Part shown: one piece after another, positions 9,418-17,922 of the stretch
Position numbering within the stretch: the first letter of the stretch is position 1
Layout of the letters: each line of letters begins with the position of its first letter
Source: an uncultured Aquimarina sp.
GTDB lineage: Bacteria; Bacteroidota; Bacteroidia; Flavobacteriales; Flavobacteriaceae
Assembly (NCBI RefSeq): GCF_947500065.1
Contig: NZ_CANMQT010000006.1
Span: 1 to 60,214, forward strand
Length of the DNA: 60,214 bases
Direction of reading: 5' to 3'
Program-made: the position numbers and the translations under genes
Notes under the pieces: model-generated
Database searches by the model: none
What the model was told of the DNA's origin: nothing
Seen by the model: only the letters and a program-made list of their open reading frames with translations

Positions 9418-9445
9418 ATCTAAATCTTATATAAAACGATTAGGA

Positions 9446-9832
9446 TTATACCCAGTCATTTACATGTTCACCGTTTCCGATACCTATTTCTCTAGCAGAA
9501 ATATTAATTGTTTCTGTCATAGGATTTTTTCCTGTAGCATCAAAATTCTCTCTATATTTTACAGCGTATGCATCGGTAAAATTTAATTCTTTAGAAGTTG
9601 CTTCAGTATCTCTTTTTAGAAATACAATAGAACCAGTTCTCATTTCGAAGTTGTTAAACATCCAATCCGATAAGCTAGTGTCAGAAGTAGACTCTACTTC
9701 AATAGTAATCAAACCTCCACGTGTAATTGAAGAAGGACGACCAGTTGCGTCTGTTTCTTGGTGTAAGCCATAACTGCAATTTAATACGTTATACTCTTTT
9801 CCACCTACTTTTAATTTTGCTTTAAAAGACAT
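9446..9832 (-). CDS. tssD: T6SS tube protein TssD (Hcp), copy 2
   Basis: This encodes 128 residues. It begins MSFKAKLKVGGKEYNVLNCS and contains HQETDATGRPSSITRGG, the standard TssD motif, followed by the EVESTSDTSLSDWM segment also seen in the family. It is closer to the usual Bacteroidetes sequence than copy 1, so it is the more likely structural tube subunit. A terminator follows it and another hairpin separates it from tssN upstream, so it should have its own promoter in the 197-bp AT-rich gap at 9833-10029. I do not see an exact TAnnTTTG there, only a near match. Confidence 0.93.
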   Translation of the reverse strand: MSFKAKLKVGGKEYNVLNCSYGLHQETDATGRPSSITRGGLITIEVESTSDTSLSDWMFNNFEMRTGSIVFLKRDTEATSKELNFTDAYAVKYRENFDATGKNPMTETINISAREIGIGNGEHVNDWV

Positions 9833-10029
9833 AATAAATAATTTTTAAATTAATAATAATAAATAAATAAGTATATAATAAATGTAACTTGTACATCGTA
9901 AAGATACTGAAATATATCTAAGTGCTACTGTTGTGTTATCGTTAAGTATTGTTAAATCAATATGTTAAGAAAGAAAAGGACTACACTGTTTTCAGGGAAT
10001 TTGCACTTTATCGTGAAGTTTGTCCAATA

Positions 10030-10067
10030 AAAAAAAGATCTCAACGAACAATTTGAGATCTTTTTTT
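10030..10067. terminator. Strong bidirectional terminator after tssN
   Basis: A 15-bp perfect stem (seven A, then GATCTCAA, paired with TTGAGATC and seven T) with an 8-nt loop lies 23 bases after the tssN stop. It has A and T tracts on both sides and separates the tssG/tssN unit from the tssD genes. Confidence 0.85.
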
Positions 10068-10090
10068 AACAATATTTTAACAGAATTCTT

Positions 10091-10966
10091 TTATGCTCTT
10101 TTACAGATAATTATGTCATTTTCTTTGATATTGTTTCCTTCAATCGTTCTTGTAAAGTCTATATGACTTTGTGTTCCTATCCAGTTAGGTTTGGTGTAAA
10201 AGATCCATCCGTAAGGATTGTTTTTGTCATCAAGAAATTCAATTTCTCCTTCAGGATGCCTATCATTATAATCATTAATAAAGAAGTAGAAAAGTTTGCC
10301 AAATTCCATTTTTTCCGGAGCTTTTAACCTGAAATTACTTAGTTCATTTATATTTTCACCTTTATTAAATTCAAAAGAAATAACAAGTGGATTTATTAAT
10401 TCATCATCTTTAGGGTCTTTCATCTTTTTGTCAATAGGGTAGAACCATTTCTTATATATGGGTACTGGAACAGAAACTGCAAATTCATATAATTTGACAA
10501 CCATAATAGGGATAAGAAAGCATATGGAAGATGCAGCGAATATGTATTTATATTCTGGTTTGTAAATGCCTACTACAAAAAGAAATGTTATTAAACCTAC
10601 AAATATAGTTACTATAGTGTATAAGAACTCTGGCCAAAATTTAGTAGGATTGTCATCGAGTAAATTTGGAAAAAATTTACGCATTGCAAAAACATGCAAA
10701 GATCCAAGACATAGAAATATAATCTGAAATCCTATGAAGCTATTCAAAGGAATATCGTTAAGAACTTTTTCATTACTTAACAGGGCGGTACCAGCAAATA
10801 GCAGCAGCACTACTAGCATATATAGAAAGAATTTTTTTTTGTTTTTTACAAAAAGTTTCTTTAGTCCAGCAACGACTCCCATTAGTATAACACTAACGGC
10901 CAATAATAAAATTCCTACTTTAAAAAAATCAGCGTTTAATGCTGTAGATTGTAATATCAAATTCAT
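10091..10966 (-). CDS. tssN: T6SS-iii membrane protein TssN
   Basis: This encodes 291 residues. Five hydrophobic helices are visible in the N-terminal 165 residues (about 12-32, 43-62, 72-95, 114-135 and 141-165), followed by a soluble domain of about 125 residues that ends in a basic segment. This layout and the locus match TssN, a component specific to Bacteroidetes T6SS, which lack the TssJLM membrane complex and are thought to use TssN and partners instead. Its ATG overlaps the tssG stop by four bases (ATGA), so the two are translationally linked. Identification rests on topology and neighbours. Confidence 0.8.
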   Translation of the reverse strand: MNLILQSTALNADFFKVGILLLAVSVILMGVVAGLKKLFVKNKKKFFLYMLVVLLLFAGTALLSNEKVLNDIPLNSFIGFQIIFLCLGSLHVFAMRKFFPNLLDDNPTKFWPEFLYTIVTIFVGLITFLFVVGIYKPEYKYIFAASSICFLIPIMVVKLYEFAVSVPVPIYKKWFYPIDKKMKDPKDDELINPLVISFEFNKGENINELSNFRLKAPEKMEFGKLFYFFINDYNDRHPEGEIEFLDDKNNPYGWIFYTKPNWIGTQSHIDFTRTIEGNNIKENDIIICKRA

Positions 10967-11886
10967 ATCATAGTTGTTAGCCCCATTCTAGGACTGTTAG
11001 TCTCATGTAATACAAATGTTTCCTGTTTACTCGAATATGTTACGTTTATTTTTGTGTCTATTTCCATAGGGATAAAATAGTCACAAAAGATAGTAATAAA
11101 TTTTTTAGTAGCACCACTCACTATATATTTATCAATATTTTTTTCATTCACGGGTCCTATAGTAATTTCCCAACAAGGGTAAGAGATAATCGTTTCTTTT
11201 AACTCTAAAACAAGATCCACGCCAAGTTGATGCTCCGTAGATATATCATTTATATTTTCATCAACGGTTTTGTATTTTTTTTCAATAGATACCTTTTCTC
11301 CGATAATTTTTTCGAGACTTAAAGCGGTTAGTTCAATTTCTCCAGATATTTTATGTACATATGGTAGTAATTGTAATAATTTAATGCTGTAATTTACAGG
11401 GATATCAGGATCTAAATTCCAAAACTTTAAAAGAAAATCAGTCTTTAGATTAGCAAATTCATTGATTAGTTTTCTTTCGTTTCTTTCTATATTCACTTTT
11501 TGAGTAAAAAACTCGTTTTCAAGTGGAGAGAAAAAAGATCGAGCATCTTTTTCTTGTTTTTTCTGCTTCTGATGTAATTCGGTAAATGAAAGGTTACTTT
11601 TTGAGGTAACAGGTTCGTGAAATACGCCTTCAGGAAGTGTGTCATAAAGACCATTTCTTGCTAAATTGAATTGTAGTTTATCAGTATCTGCTGAATAAGA
11701 ATCTACCTTGAAATCAATCACATCTCTTCTGTATGATCTGGAGAATGTACTTTGATTGAATACATCAATATCCGTGAGATCTAGATCAGAATTCTCTAAA
11801 ATCTCAGTTACGAAAATTTCTGCTTTTAGATTTTGATAAGTACTTATTAACTCTGTATAAACTTCTTGTACCTCTTTTTCGTTCAT
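10963..11886 (-). CDS. tssG: T6SS baseplate protein TssG
   Basis: This encodes 307 residues, no signal peptide. The segment LARNGLYDTLPEGVFHEP near residue 75-92 is the typical early TssG motif, and the C-terminus ends with PRMGLTTMI, as TssG proteins often do (a PxLGxTTxL-like tail). The middle is charged and helical, matching Bacteroidetes TssG, which is diverged from the proteobacterial form. TssG forms the wedge of the baseplate with TssF and TssE, whose genes lie on the other arm. The stop overlaps the tssN start. Confidence 0.85.
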   Translation of the reverse strand: MNEKEVQEVYTELISTYQNLKAEIFVTEILENSDLDLTDIDVFNQSTFSRSYRRDVIDFKVDSYSADTDKLQFNLARNGLYDTLPEGVFHEPVTSKSNLSFTELHQKQKKQEKDARSFFSPLENEFFTQKVNIERNERKLINEFANLKTDFLLKFWNLDPDIPVNYSIKLLQLLPYVHKISGEIELTALSLEKIIGEKVSIEKKYKTVDENINDISTEHQLGVDLVLELKETIISYPCWEITIGPVNEKNIDKYIVSGATKKFITIFCDYFIPMEIDTKINVTYSSKQETFVLHETNSPRMGLTTMI

Positions 11887-11918
11887 TCGTTTAGTTGGTG
11901 TAAAGAATGCTACTTTGT

Positions 11919-12545
11919 TTAGTTTTCTATTGGTTCGTTATTTTCGAGTTTAGGTTTTTTTCCTCCGGCAACGAACATCCTCTTCCAAGGTTGCTTCGTT
12001 AAGTTGCTGATTTGCACGCCATTTCCTCCTGAGTTTCCTTTTCTTGAGGTAGAGTGAACAAATTTGTTATTTCCTAAGTAAAATCCTACGTGGGTAATTT
12101 CTCGAAATTCAGAACCTTTGTTATTGAAAAATATTAAATCCCCTTGTTTTAGGTTATGCAGTCCTTTAAATTTATTTGTATCTGGTGCGTCAAATTGTTT
12201 TTGAGCCGTTCGTTCAATTAAATTACCATAAACATCATGGAAAATATATTGAGTAAAATAAGAGCAATCAATTCCTTCTTTAGTGTTCCCACCAAGTTTG
12301 TATGGAGCATTCATCCAGTCGTCAATAAACTCAAATAGGGGAACATTGCTTATTTCTTTTGGAGAAACACCCAATATGGCTCCATATTTTTTTTGAATTG
12401 GTAATACTGCATTTTTTTGAGCTAATGCAATGGAATCCCTCCTTGCTTGAGCTAAGGCTTCCTGCTCTGCTTTTTTAGATCCTCCGCAACTCATTGCCCC
12501 AACAATAATGATAAATAAAAATAGCGTTTTATAAAGTGTATTCAT
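11919..12545 (-). CDS. NlpC/P60 (C40) lipoprotein peptidase linked to the T6SS
   Basis: This encodes 208 residues. The signal peptide ends in a lipobox with Cys20 (IIVGAMSCGG), then an Ala/Gln/Lys-rich helical linker, then an NlpC/P60 domain from about residue 60. The catalytic Cys lies in GIDCSYFTQYIF and the His in THVGFYLGNNKFVHS; the local NLKQGDLIFF strand is typical of the family. Such enzymes cut D-Glu-diamino acid bonds in peptidoglycan. Placed 32 bases before tssG and facing tssE, it probably clears cell wall for assembly of the apparatus rather than acting as an effector. It may also fill the lipoprotein role of TssQ in this subtype; I cannot decide that from sequence. Confidence 0.85.
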   Translation of the reverse strand: MNTLYKTLFLFIIIVGAMSCGGSKKAEQEALAQARRDSIALAQKNAVLPIQKKYGAILGVSPKEISNVPLFEFIDDWMNAPYKLGGNTKEGIDCSYFTQYIFHDVYGNLIERTAQKQFDAPDTNKFKGLHNLKQGDLIFFNNKGSEFREITHVGFYLGNNKFVHSTSRKGNSGGNGVQISNLTKQPWKRMFVAGGKKPKLENNEPIEN

Positions 12546-12748
12546 GTGAAAAATAAAAATTTACACAAATATAAAAAACTTATAGTTATTTTCTATAGTC
12601 TATGTATTGATAACGCTAAAATAAAATAAGAAAATTATAGATTGTTGTTTTTTTAGTTAGATTATTGAATTATGAAGTGCTGATAAATAAAATCTTTATT
12701 AAATTGCATTTGCTTACAAAGTAAATTAAGGCACACAAATTATCATTT
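12546..12748. promoter_or_regulatory. Divergent intergenic region between the two T6SS arms
   Basis: This 203-bp, very AT-rich region must hold the promoters of both the NlpC/tssG/tssN arm and the tssE-tssO arm. I see no exact TAnnTTTG box in a convincing position for either, so no site is marked inside it. Confidence 0.5.
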
Positions 12749-13180
12749 ATGATTACTTCGTATTATAAGTTACCATTGGACACTTTTGGGATTGTAAAAA
12801 ATAAGGAAATTGAGAATTGTGATCTCAAACAATCTATAGTGGGGTATATTCATCTAATTACAACCTCATATTTCGGGGAATGTACTTTTGATGAAACTTT
12901 TGGGTGTTCTATCTGGAATGTTGATTTTGATAACTTAACAAGTACTAATAAATTACGAAACACGATTTCCGAATCTTTGGTAGAAAGTATTGTTTCTCAA
13001 GAAAAAAGACTTAAAAAAGTTACAATAGAAGTAACAATTAAGCAAGAGGAGTTTAAAAACAGGGGGAGTTTGAATAGGATTAAGAAACGTGTAGAAATAA
13101 AGGTAAATGGTGTTGTTAGTAGGACTAATGAGCAATTCTCTTGTTTGGAAAGATTTTATATCGCTCCACTTTCATTTTAA
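12749..13180 (+). CDS. tssE: T6SS baseplate protein TssE (gp25-like)
   Basis: This encodes 143 residues with the gp25 lysozyme-like wedge fold: SIVGYIHLITTSYFGEC near residue 30, a Glu/Asp-rich region, FGCSIWNVDFDN, then a helix and two strands (KKVTIEVTIKQEEF, KKRVEIKVNG). TssE joins the sheath to the baseplate. It is the first gene of the plus arm, eight bases before tssF. The N-terminus (MITSYYKLPLDTFGI) is typical for the Bacteroidetes branch. Confidence 0.85.
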   Translation: MITSYYKLPLDTFGIVKNKEIENCDLKQSIVGYIHLITTSYFGECTFDETFGCSIWNVDFDNLTSTNKLRNTISESLVESIVSQEKRLKKVTIEVTIKQEEFKNRGSLNRIKKRVEIKVNGVVSRTNEQFSCLERFYIAPLSF

Positions 13181-13188
13181 AAGGGTTT

Positions 13189-15024
13189 ATGAGTACAGAA
13201 AATAAAGTTCAGATAAAAAATAGAATGATCAAAAAGGCAGCTTCACTTTGGGGAGTTTCCCCAAATGAAATTGAAAGCTCTTTTGATCCTGTGGTATCGT
13301 TGTTAATAGGTGCATGTGCGTCGGAAATAGAAAAAATTTCTAGCGAAATTGATAATTCTCAAACCCGAATAACGGAGCGTTTGATACAATTGATGACACC
13401 GGAAACCTTGTATGGATCACGTCCAGCTCATGGTATTGTTTATGCTGAACCAATTGAAAAAAGAACGACCATTACTCCAGAACATTTGTTGTATTTCAAA
13501 AAAAAGATAAAAACAAAGAATGCTAGTACAGAATTAAAAAATATATACTTTTCTCCAATCCAAAAAAATGAACTTATTGATGCTTCTATAAGTCGGATGA
13601 TATGCGGAAATAAAATTTTTGAACTAGAGGGTAAGAGAAAAAACACAAGTGCCTTATCATTAAACAAAGGTGGTTCACTGCCTCCTTCTACATTGTACTT
13701 AGGGGTTAAGACTGATCAAGATGAAATTTCCCTGAAAAATGTTTCGTTTTATTTCGAATTATTAGATGTTCAAGAAAATGAACTTTTTTATCACCACTTA
13801 AAAAATGCAAGCTTTTATTTTGATGGTAAAGAGTTTGAGTGTTTTCCAGGGTACTATAATAGTGACATTTCAAGACGTATTAGTTTAGAATCTATATTTA
13901 ATTATAAGCCCAATAAAACAAAAAATATAGAAGATCAGGTAAAGAAGTTGTACAGAAAACACTTTATTTCTATAAAATCAGACATTTCATTAAACTCCAA
14001 GGCTAAAATACCAGAAGAATTTTCTAACTTTATAAATCAGAAAGATCATGATGATCTAGATGATTTTAATTGGATTAAAATAGAATTTCCGAGGATTATT
14101 GATGATGTAATTTTGGAGAGTGTTTATAGTACTTTTAATGCTTTTCCTGCGTTGAATAGAAAATGGGAGAGTATTTCTTATCAATTAAAGGATTATATAG
14201 ATATTGTACCTATTAGTACTCAGGAATTATTTTTGGATATAAAATCTATTTCTAATACTTCAGGAAAGGAGTATAGATTAAGAGAAAATGATTCTGCTCT
14301 TGACGATAAAGGTACTTACGTAATCAGAAGAGATAATGTAAGTAAACTAGATTATAGAAAGGCACGAGAGTATTTGATACATTTAATAGAATTATTAAAA
14401 GATGAAAGTGCTTCTTTTTCGTTTTTTGGAAATGACTTTCTGCAGTCTAATATCAATGAACTGAATCAGAATATATCGTTATTAGAAAAGAAGGTGTCCG
14501 ATATGAAGAAGACTTCAGAAGAGACCAATTACATTTCGGTTAAGCCTTATAAGAAGAAGGATACACTTTTAGTAGAGTACTGGGTTACTAATGGAGAAGA
14601 TGCTAATTATATTAAATCCGGTAATAGTTTAAGTATTTATCAAGGAAGTGATCTGAAACAAAAGGGTAGTATGTTTTTGACTTCTACGTTCCAAGGAAAG
14701 AATAACTTAGGAATGGAGGAGAGACTAAATGCATATAGGAGAGCATTGTTATCTAGAAATAGAATTGTTACTAGAGAAGATGTGAAGGCACTTTGTTACG
14801 AGTTATGTAGTAGCAAGGTTGAAGAAGTTAAAGTGTCTAAGGGTTTTAAGACTGATATTCATATATCCAAAGGTCTTATCCCTTGTATAGAAGTTACGCT
14901 TATAGAAAACAAAAAAGAAACTACTTCTTCTGTGGAGTGGGATTCTTTAAAAAGTAATATTTTATCTATTTTGGAGCAACAATCTTTAAATGTTTTTCCA
15001 TACAAGATAACAGTAGTAAGTTAA
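13189..15024 (+). CDS. tssF: T6SS baseplate protein TssF
   Basis: I start it at ATG 13189 (MSTENKVQIKNRMIKKAASL), giving 611 residues; the frame stays open upstream into tssE, but that part is in another frame of a real gene. The N-terminal segment EIDNSQTRITERLIQLMTPE followed by YGSRPAHGIVYAEP corresponds to the start of TssF, where a helical region precedes the first strand domain. The C-terminus has REDVKALCYELCSSKVEEVKV, similar to the gpJ-like end of TssF. It forms the baseplate wedge with TssE and TssG and is followed 23 bases later by the PKD protein. Confidence 0.87.
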   Translation: MSTENKVQIKNRMIKKAASLWGVSPNEIESSFDPVVSLLIGACASEIEKISSEIDNSQTRITERLIQLMTPETLYGSRPAHGIVYAEPIEKRTTITPEHLLYFKKKIKTKNASTELKNIYFSPIQKNELIDASISRMICGNKIFELEGKRKNTSALSLNKGGSLPPSTLYLGVKTDQDEISLKNVSFYFELLDVQENELFYHHLKNASFYFDGKEFECFPGYYNSDISRRISLESIFNYKPNKTKNIEDQVKKLYRKHFISIKSDISLNSKAKIPEEFSNFINQKDHDDLDDFNWIKIEFPRIIDDVILESVYSTFNAFPALNRKWESISYQLKDYIDIVPISTQELFLDIKSISNTSGKEYRLRENDSALDDKGTYVIRRDNVSKLDYRKAREYLIHLIELLKDESASFSFFGNDFLQSNINELNQNISLLEKKVSDMKKTSEETNYISVKPYKKKDTLLVEYWVTNGEDANYIKSGNSLSIYQGSDLKQKGSMFLTSTFQGKNNLGMEERLNAYRRALLSRNRIVTREDVKALCYELCSSKVEEVKVSKGFKTDIHISKGLIPCIEVTLIENKKETTSSVEWDSLKSNILSILEQQSLNVFPYKITVVS

Positions 15025-15047
15025 TTATATATTGAAAACAATTAATA

Positions 15048-16037
15048 ATGAAAACATCCAATAACACAACAAATTATCATTTAGATAAAAGTGTCATATT
15101 GTTTTTTGTAATAACAATATTAGTCACAGCGACGGTTTTTGCTTTTAAGTACGTTAATTATACTCCATGTGAGATCATAGATTTTTCGTTTAAAGAAACA
15201 GAGATTAGGGTTGATGAATCCATTGAGTTTGAGGATAAAACGTTAGGGGCTTTGGAGTGGAAATGGGATTTTGGTGATAGTACTGCAATAGATACCAGAA
15301 GAAAACCATATCATACATATAAAAAATCAGGAGATTATACGATTTCTTTGATTGTTAATGGTAAATGTCCTAAACTTAAAACAATTACTATCCTGGATAA
15401 AAAAGAAGTCCTGGATCCATTAAAGAAAGCTAAGTTTGAGATTCTTACACCGAAAATTAGAGTAGGAGATAAGCTGAAAGTGAAAGATAATACCTTGGAA
15501 GCAAAATCTTGGGAGTGGAATTTTGAAGATGCCATTGGAGCAACCTCTAAAGAGCAAAATCCGGAATATACCTATAGTACCTCTGGAAAGAAAACAATTA
15601 CTTTGATTGTAAATGGAGAGATTAAGTATGCTACAACACAGACGATTGAAGTGTTGCCAAAAAAGGCGGAAAGAATTCAAAGAGATGAAACAGTGGTTCG
15701 TGATGTGTCAATAATTCCTATTGATCCTATTGGAGATGACCCTATTTCTGAAGATCCGAAAGACGAGTTTAAGGCACCTTTTATTAACGAAGAATCATTT
15801 AAATCAAAGATTATTTTGGTTTCAACAAAGAAATTAACTGCAAATGATTTTAAAGCTTATTTATGTGGAAATCTTGATCTTTCGATTATTGTAAGGAAAA
15901 AACGAACCACTTTTATTGAATTTTGCGAAAAAATAAAAGGGAAAAATATTATAGTTAAGGAATTGAGATTAACTCATGAAGAGAACAATTGTATAAAGAA
16001 CATTGTGATTGATTATAAGAAAGGAAGCTTATTTTGA
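15048..16037 (+). CDS. Membrane-anchored PKD-domain protein, TssP candidate
   Basis: This encodes 329 residues. One membrane helix lies at about residues 16-35 with a short cytoplasmic N-tail, so the rest should be periplasmic. Two PKD-like domains follow, near 45-115 (LEWKWDFGDSTAID, YHTYKKSGDYTISLIV) and 125-205 (KSWEWNFEDAIGA, YTYSTSGKKTITLIV). After a Pro/Asp-rich linker the last 80 residues form a small domain with two Cys. Location between tssF and tssK makes it a structural part of the trans-envelope complex. It fits what is described for TssP of T6SS-iii, a periplasm-spanning component, but I assign that name with caution. Confidence 0.75.
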   Translation: MKTSNNTTNYHLDKSVILFFVITILVTATVFAFKYVNYTPCEIIDFSFKETEIRVDESIEFEDKTLGALEWKWDFGDSTAIDTRRKPYHTYKKSGDYTISLIVNGKCPKLKTITILDKKEVLDPLKKAKFEILTPKIRVGDKLKVKDNTLEAKSWEWNFEDAIGATSKEQNPEYTYSTSGKKTITLIVNGEIKYATTQTIEVLPKKAERIQRDETVVRDVSIIPIDPIGDDPISEDPKDEFKAPFINEESFKSKIILVSTKKLTANDFKAYLCGNLDLSIIVRKKRTTFIEFCEKIKGKNIIVKELRLTHEENNCIKNIVIDYKKGSLF

Positions 16038-16072
16038 TTAGATGTTTCTAACACAAGTATATTTTAAACAAG

Positions 16073-17230
16073 ATGGAATTAAAAAATAAAAATCATCATC
16101 GAGTCAACTGGATTGACGGTATGAAGATCAATAAGAATCACTTTATTGAGGCTGATAATGCGTTTACTAATTTTTCGCAACTTATTGGTTCTAAGGATAT
16201 CAATGCAATAAATTATGGATTGTTACCCGATTTAGCAGGTGATGATGCTGTAGATATGGTGTTTTCTATAGATGGTCAGGATACAGTGAAAGTAAAGCTT
16301 AATAGGTGTAGGGCTATTACTAAAGGAGGATATATAATTAATATTACTCCAGAGATATCCTCTTCTTTAGAACAAAAAGGAAGTATCATTAATACAGAAT
16401 ATAAGATTAATCGAACTGAGGAAGAATGTTATATTGTTCTCAGTGTGGATCCTTATGGTAGAGTTCCTGTAGGAGATGCTGATCCTGAAGAAGAGCCACC
16501 AAGACATCCTCATGTATTACCGGAGTATAGCTTGAATGTGATTAATATGGCTGAAGCAAATGAAGAAGAATTCGGGAAACATCACATTACTATTGGTAAA
16601 ATAGAATTTAATGATGGAGTAGCATCTCTAGCAGAAGATTTTATCCCTCCTTGTGTGTCCATACAAAGCCATCAGGATCTTAGGTATATCTATACAGAGA
16701 TACATACTTTTTTTAATGCCATAGAGAAATATTCTATGAATATTATACAAAAGATTTATCAAAAAAAGCAATCTAATGAACTTGCTACTATGGTGTTGAC
16801 ATTGACTCAGAATACATTACAGTATCTGGGAGGGATGTTGCCAGAGTTTAGATTGTATGATAGACATCTGGCACCAGTTACAATGATTACTAAGTTGATG
16901 TCTCTTGCTAGGGTAATCAAGAATAGTATGGATGTTTATGTAGGAACGGGTAAAGAAGAATTGTTGAATTATTTGTCTGATTGGTGTGATCTTAATCAAG
17001 GTGCATTTGAGAATGTGTTAGTAGAAATGATGGATTTAGAATATCAGCATACGGATATTAATAAAGCTTTACATAATGTGTCTAGCTTTACTAAACTAAT
17101 GCTTTCTTTGTTTAAGAAATTAAATGAGCTTGATTATATTGGAAAAAAATCAGATTCTAATATCTTTGTAAAGGAAGAAGTTATTGCAAAACCGGATGTT
17201 AAAAACAGACGTAGTTTCTTATTAGATTAA
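16073..17230 (+). CDS. tssK: T6SS baseplate protein TssK
   Basis: This encodes 385 residues, no signal peptide. The opening WIDGMKINKNHFIEADNAF is the TssK start (W..GM.i...HF), and the beta-sandwich shell domain follows with KVKLNRCRAITKGGYIINI. A helical middle and a C-terminal segment that binds the membrane complex follow. Bacteroidetes TssK is shorter than the proteobacterial form, as here. In other systems TssK connects the baseplate to TssL/TssM; with those absent in this subtype it presumably contacts TssN/TssO. The tssO gene begins 27 bases later. Confidence 0.9.
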   Translation: MELKNKNHHRVNWIDGMKINKNHFIEADNAFTNFSQLIGSKDINAINYGLLPDLAGDDAVDMVFSIDGQDTVKVKLNRCRAITKGGYIINITPEISSSLEQKGSIINTEYKINRTEEECYIVLSVDPYGRVPVGDADPEEEPPRHPHVLPEYSLNVINMAEANEEEFGKHHITIGKIEFNDGVASLAEDFIPPCVSIQSHQDLRYIYTEIHTFFNAIEKYSMNIIQKIYQKKQSNELATMVLTLTQNTLQYLGGMLPEFRLYDRHLAPVTMITKLMSLARVIKNSMDVYVGTGKEELLNYLSDWCDLNQGAFENVLVEMMDLEYQHTDINKALHNVSSFTKLMLSLFKKLNELDYIGKKSDSNIFVKEEVIAKPDVKNRRSFLLD

Positions 17231-17257
17231 TGCGTGTATAAATTATAATTTACAGAA

Positions 17258-17779
17258 ATGAAACCAAAAAACAGTAAAGAAAGAAGGAATAGTGTTTTAA
17301 AATTTGCCTTACTATTTTTATTTACAGTCGCTTTAATTGTAACGGCATTCTTTTTTGATTTTGATAGAGTTCCTCTTAAGGAAAATGAGGTTCTTAGAGA
17401 ACGTTCTGCTTCAGTGGAAAAGGATGTTAAATTTCAAAAAGATTTTTCTAAAGGAATGTTTAAAATTGAGAAATTAATTGATTCACTTAATAGACCCGAT
17501 AAAAAAGAGGATTTGTATTATATAAACAGATCATTAGAGTCGGAAATCGGTGATCTAAGCGAAACTATTGATCCAAATGATACTACATATAGGTATAAGA
17601 TGTATGTTAATATTGTTAGCTCTTATAGACAGATTAAAGAGATGAAAGATTTATTGTCTAAGCAAGAAGAAGAATTTAAAGAGTTAGAAGAATATAAAAT
17701 AGCATTAGAAAAGACTAGAGAGCAATTAGAAAGATCTAAAAGTGATTTAGATTTATGCAGAGCATCTAGATCAAGATAA
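17258..17779 (+). CDS. tssO: T6SS-iii membrane protein TssO
   Basis: This encodes 173 residues. A single membrane helix lies at about residues 14-32 after a basic N-terminus, followed by a periplasmic, mostly helical region with heptads and a highly charged coiled coil at the C-terminus (EEEFKELEEYKIALEKTREQ). Length, single-pass topology and position directly behind tssK match TssO of the Bacteroidetes T6SS. It is the last gene of the plus arm and is closed by a strong terminator. Confidence 0.8.
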   Translation: MKPKNSKERRNSVLKFALLFLFTVALIVTAFFFDFDRVPLKENEVLRERSASVEKDVKFQKDFSKGMFKIEKLIDSLNRPDKKEDLYYINRSLESEIGDLSETIDPNDTTYRYKMYVNIVSSYRQIKEMKDLLSKQEEEFKELEEYKIALEKTREQLERSKSDLDLCRASRSR

Positions 17780-17860
17780 GATTTGTTTGTAATCTTTTTT
17801 TTAAGGGAGTTTTTTTTTAAAAAAGTACTGTTGTAAAGCGAATAGCGAGTCAATCTAATA

Positions 17861-17896
17861 AAAAAAGTGTATGATTTTGAAACCATACACTTTTTT
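17861..17896. terminator. Bidirectional terminator between tssO and the M61 gene
   Basis: A 13-bp stem of AAAAAAGTGTATG and CATACACTTTTTT with a 10-nt loop lies between two convergent genes and has T tracts on both strands. Confidence 0.85.
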
Positions 17897-17922
17897 GTTT
17901 TCTATTTAGATTGAAGCTTTTA

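Noticed and set aside
13141..13188. Upstream extension of tssF to a TTG inside tssE
   Set aside because: The extension lies in another frame of tssE and the ATG at 13189 gives a family-like N-terminus with normal spacing.
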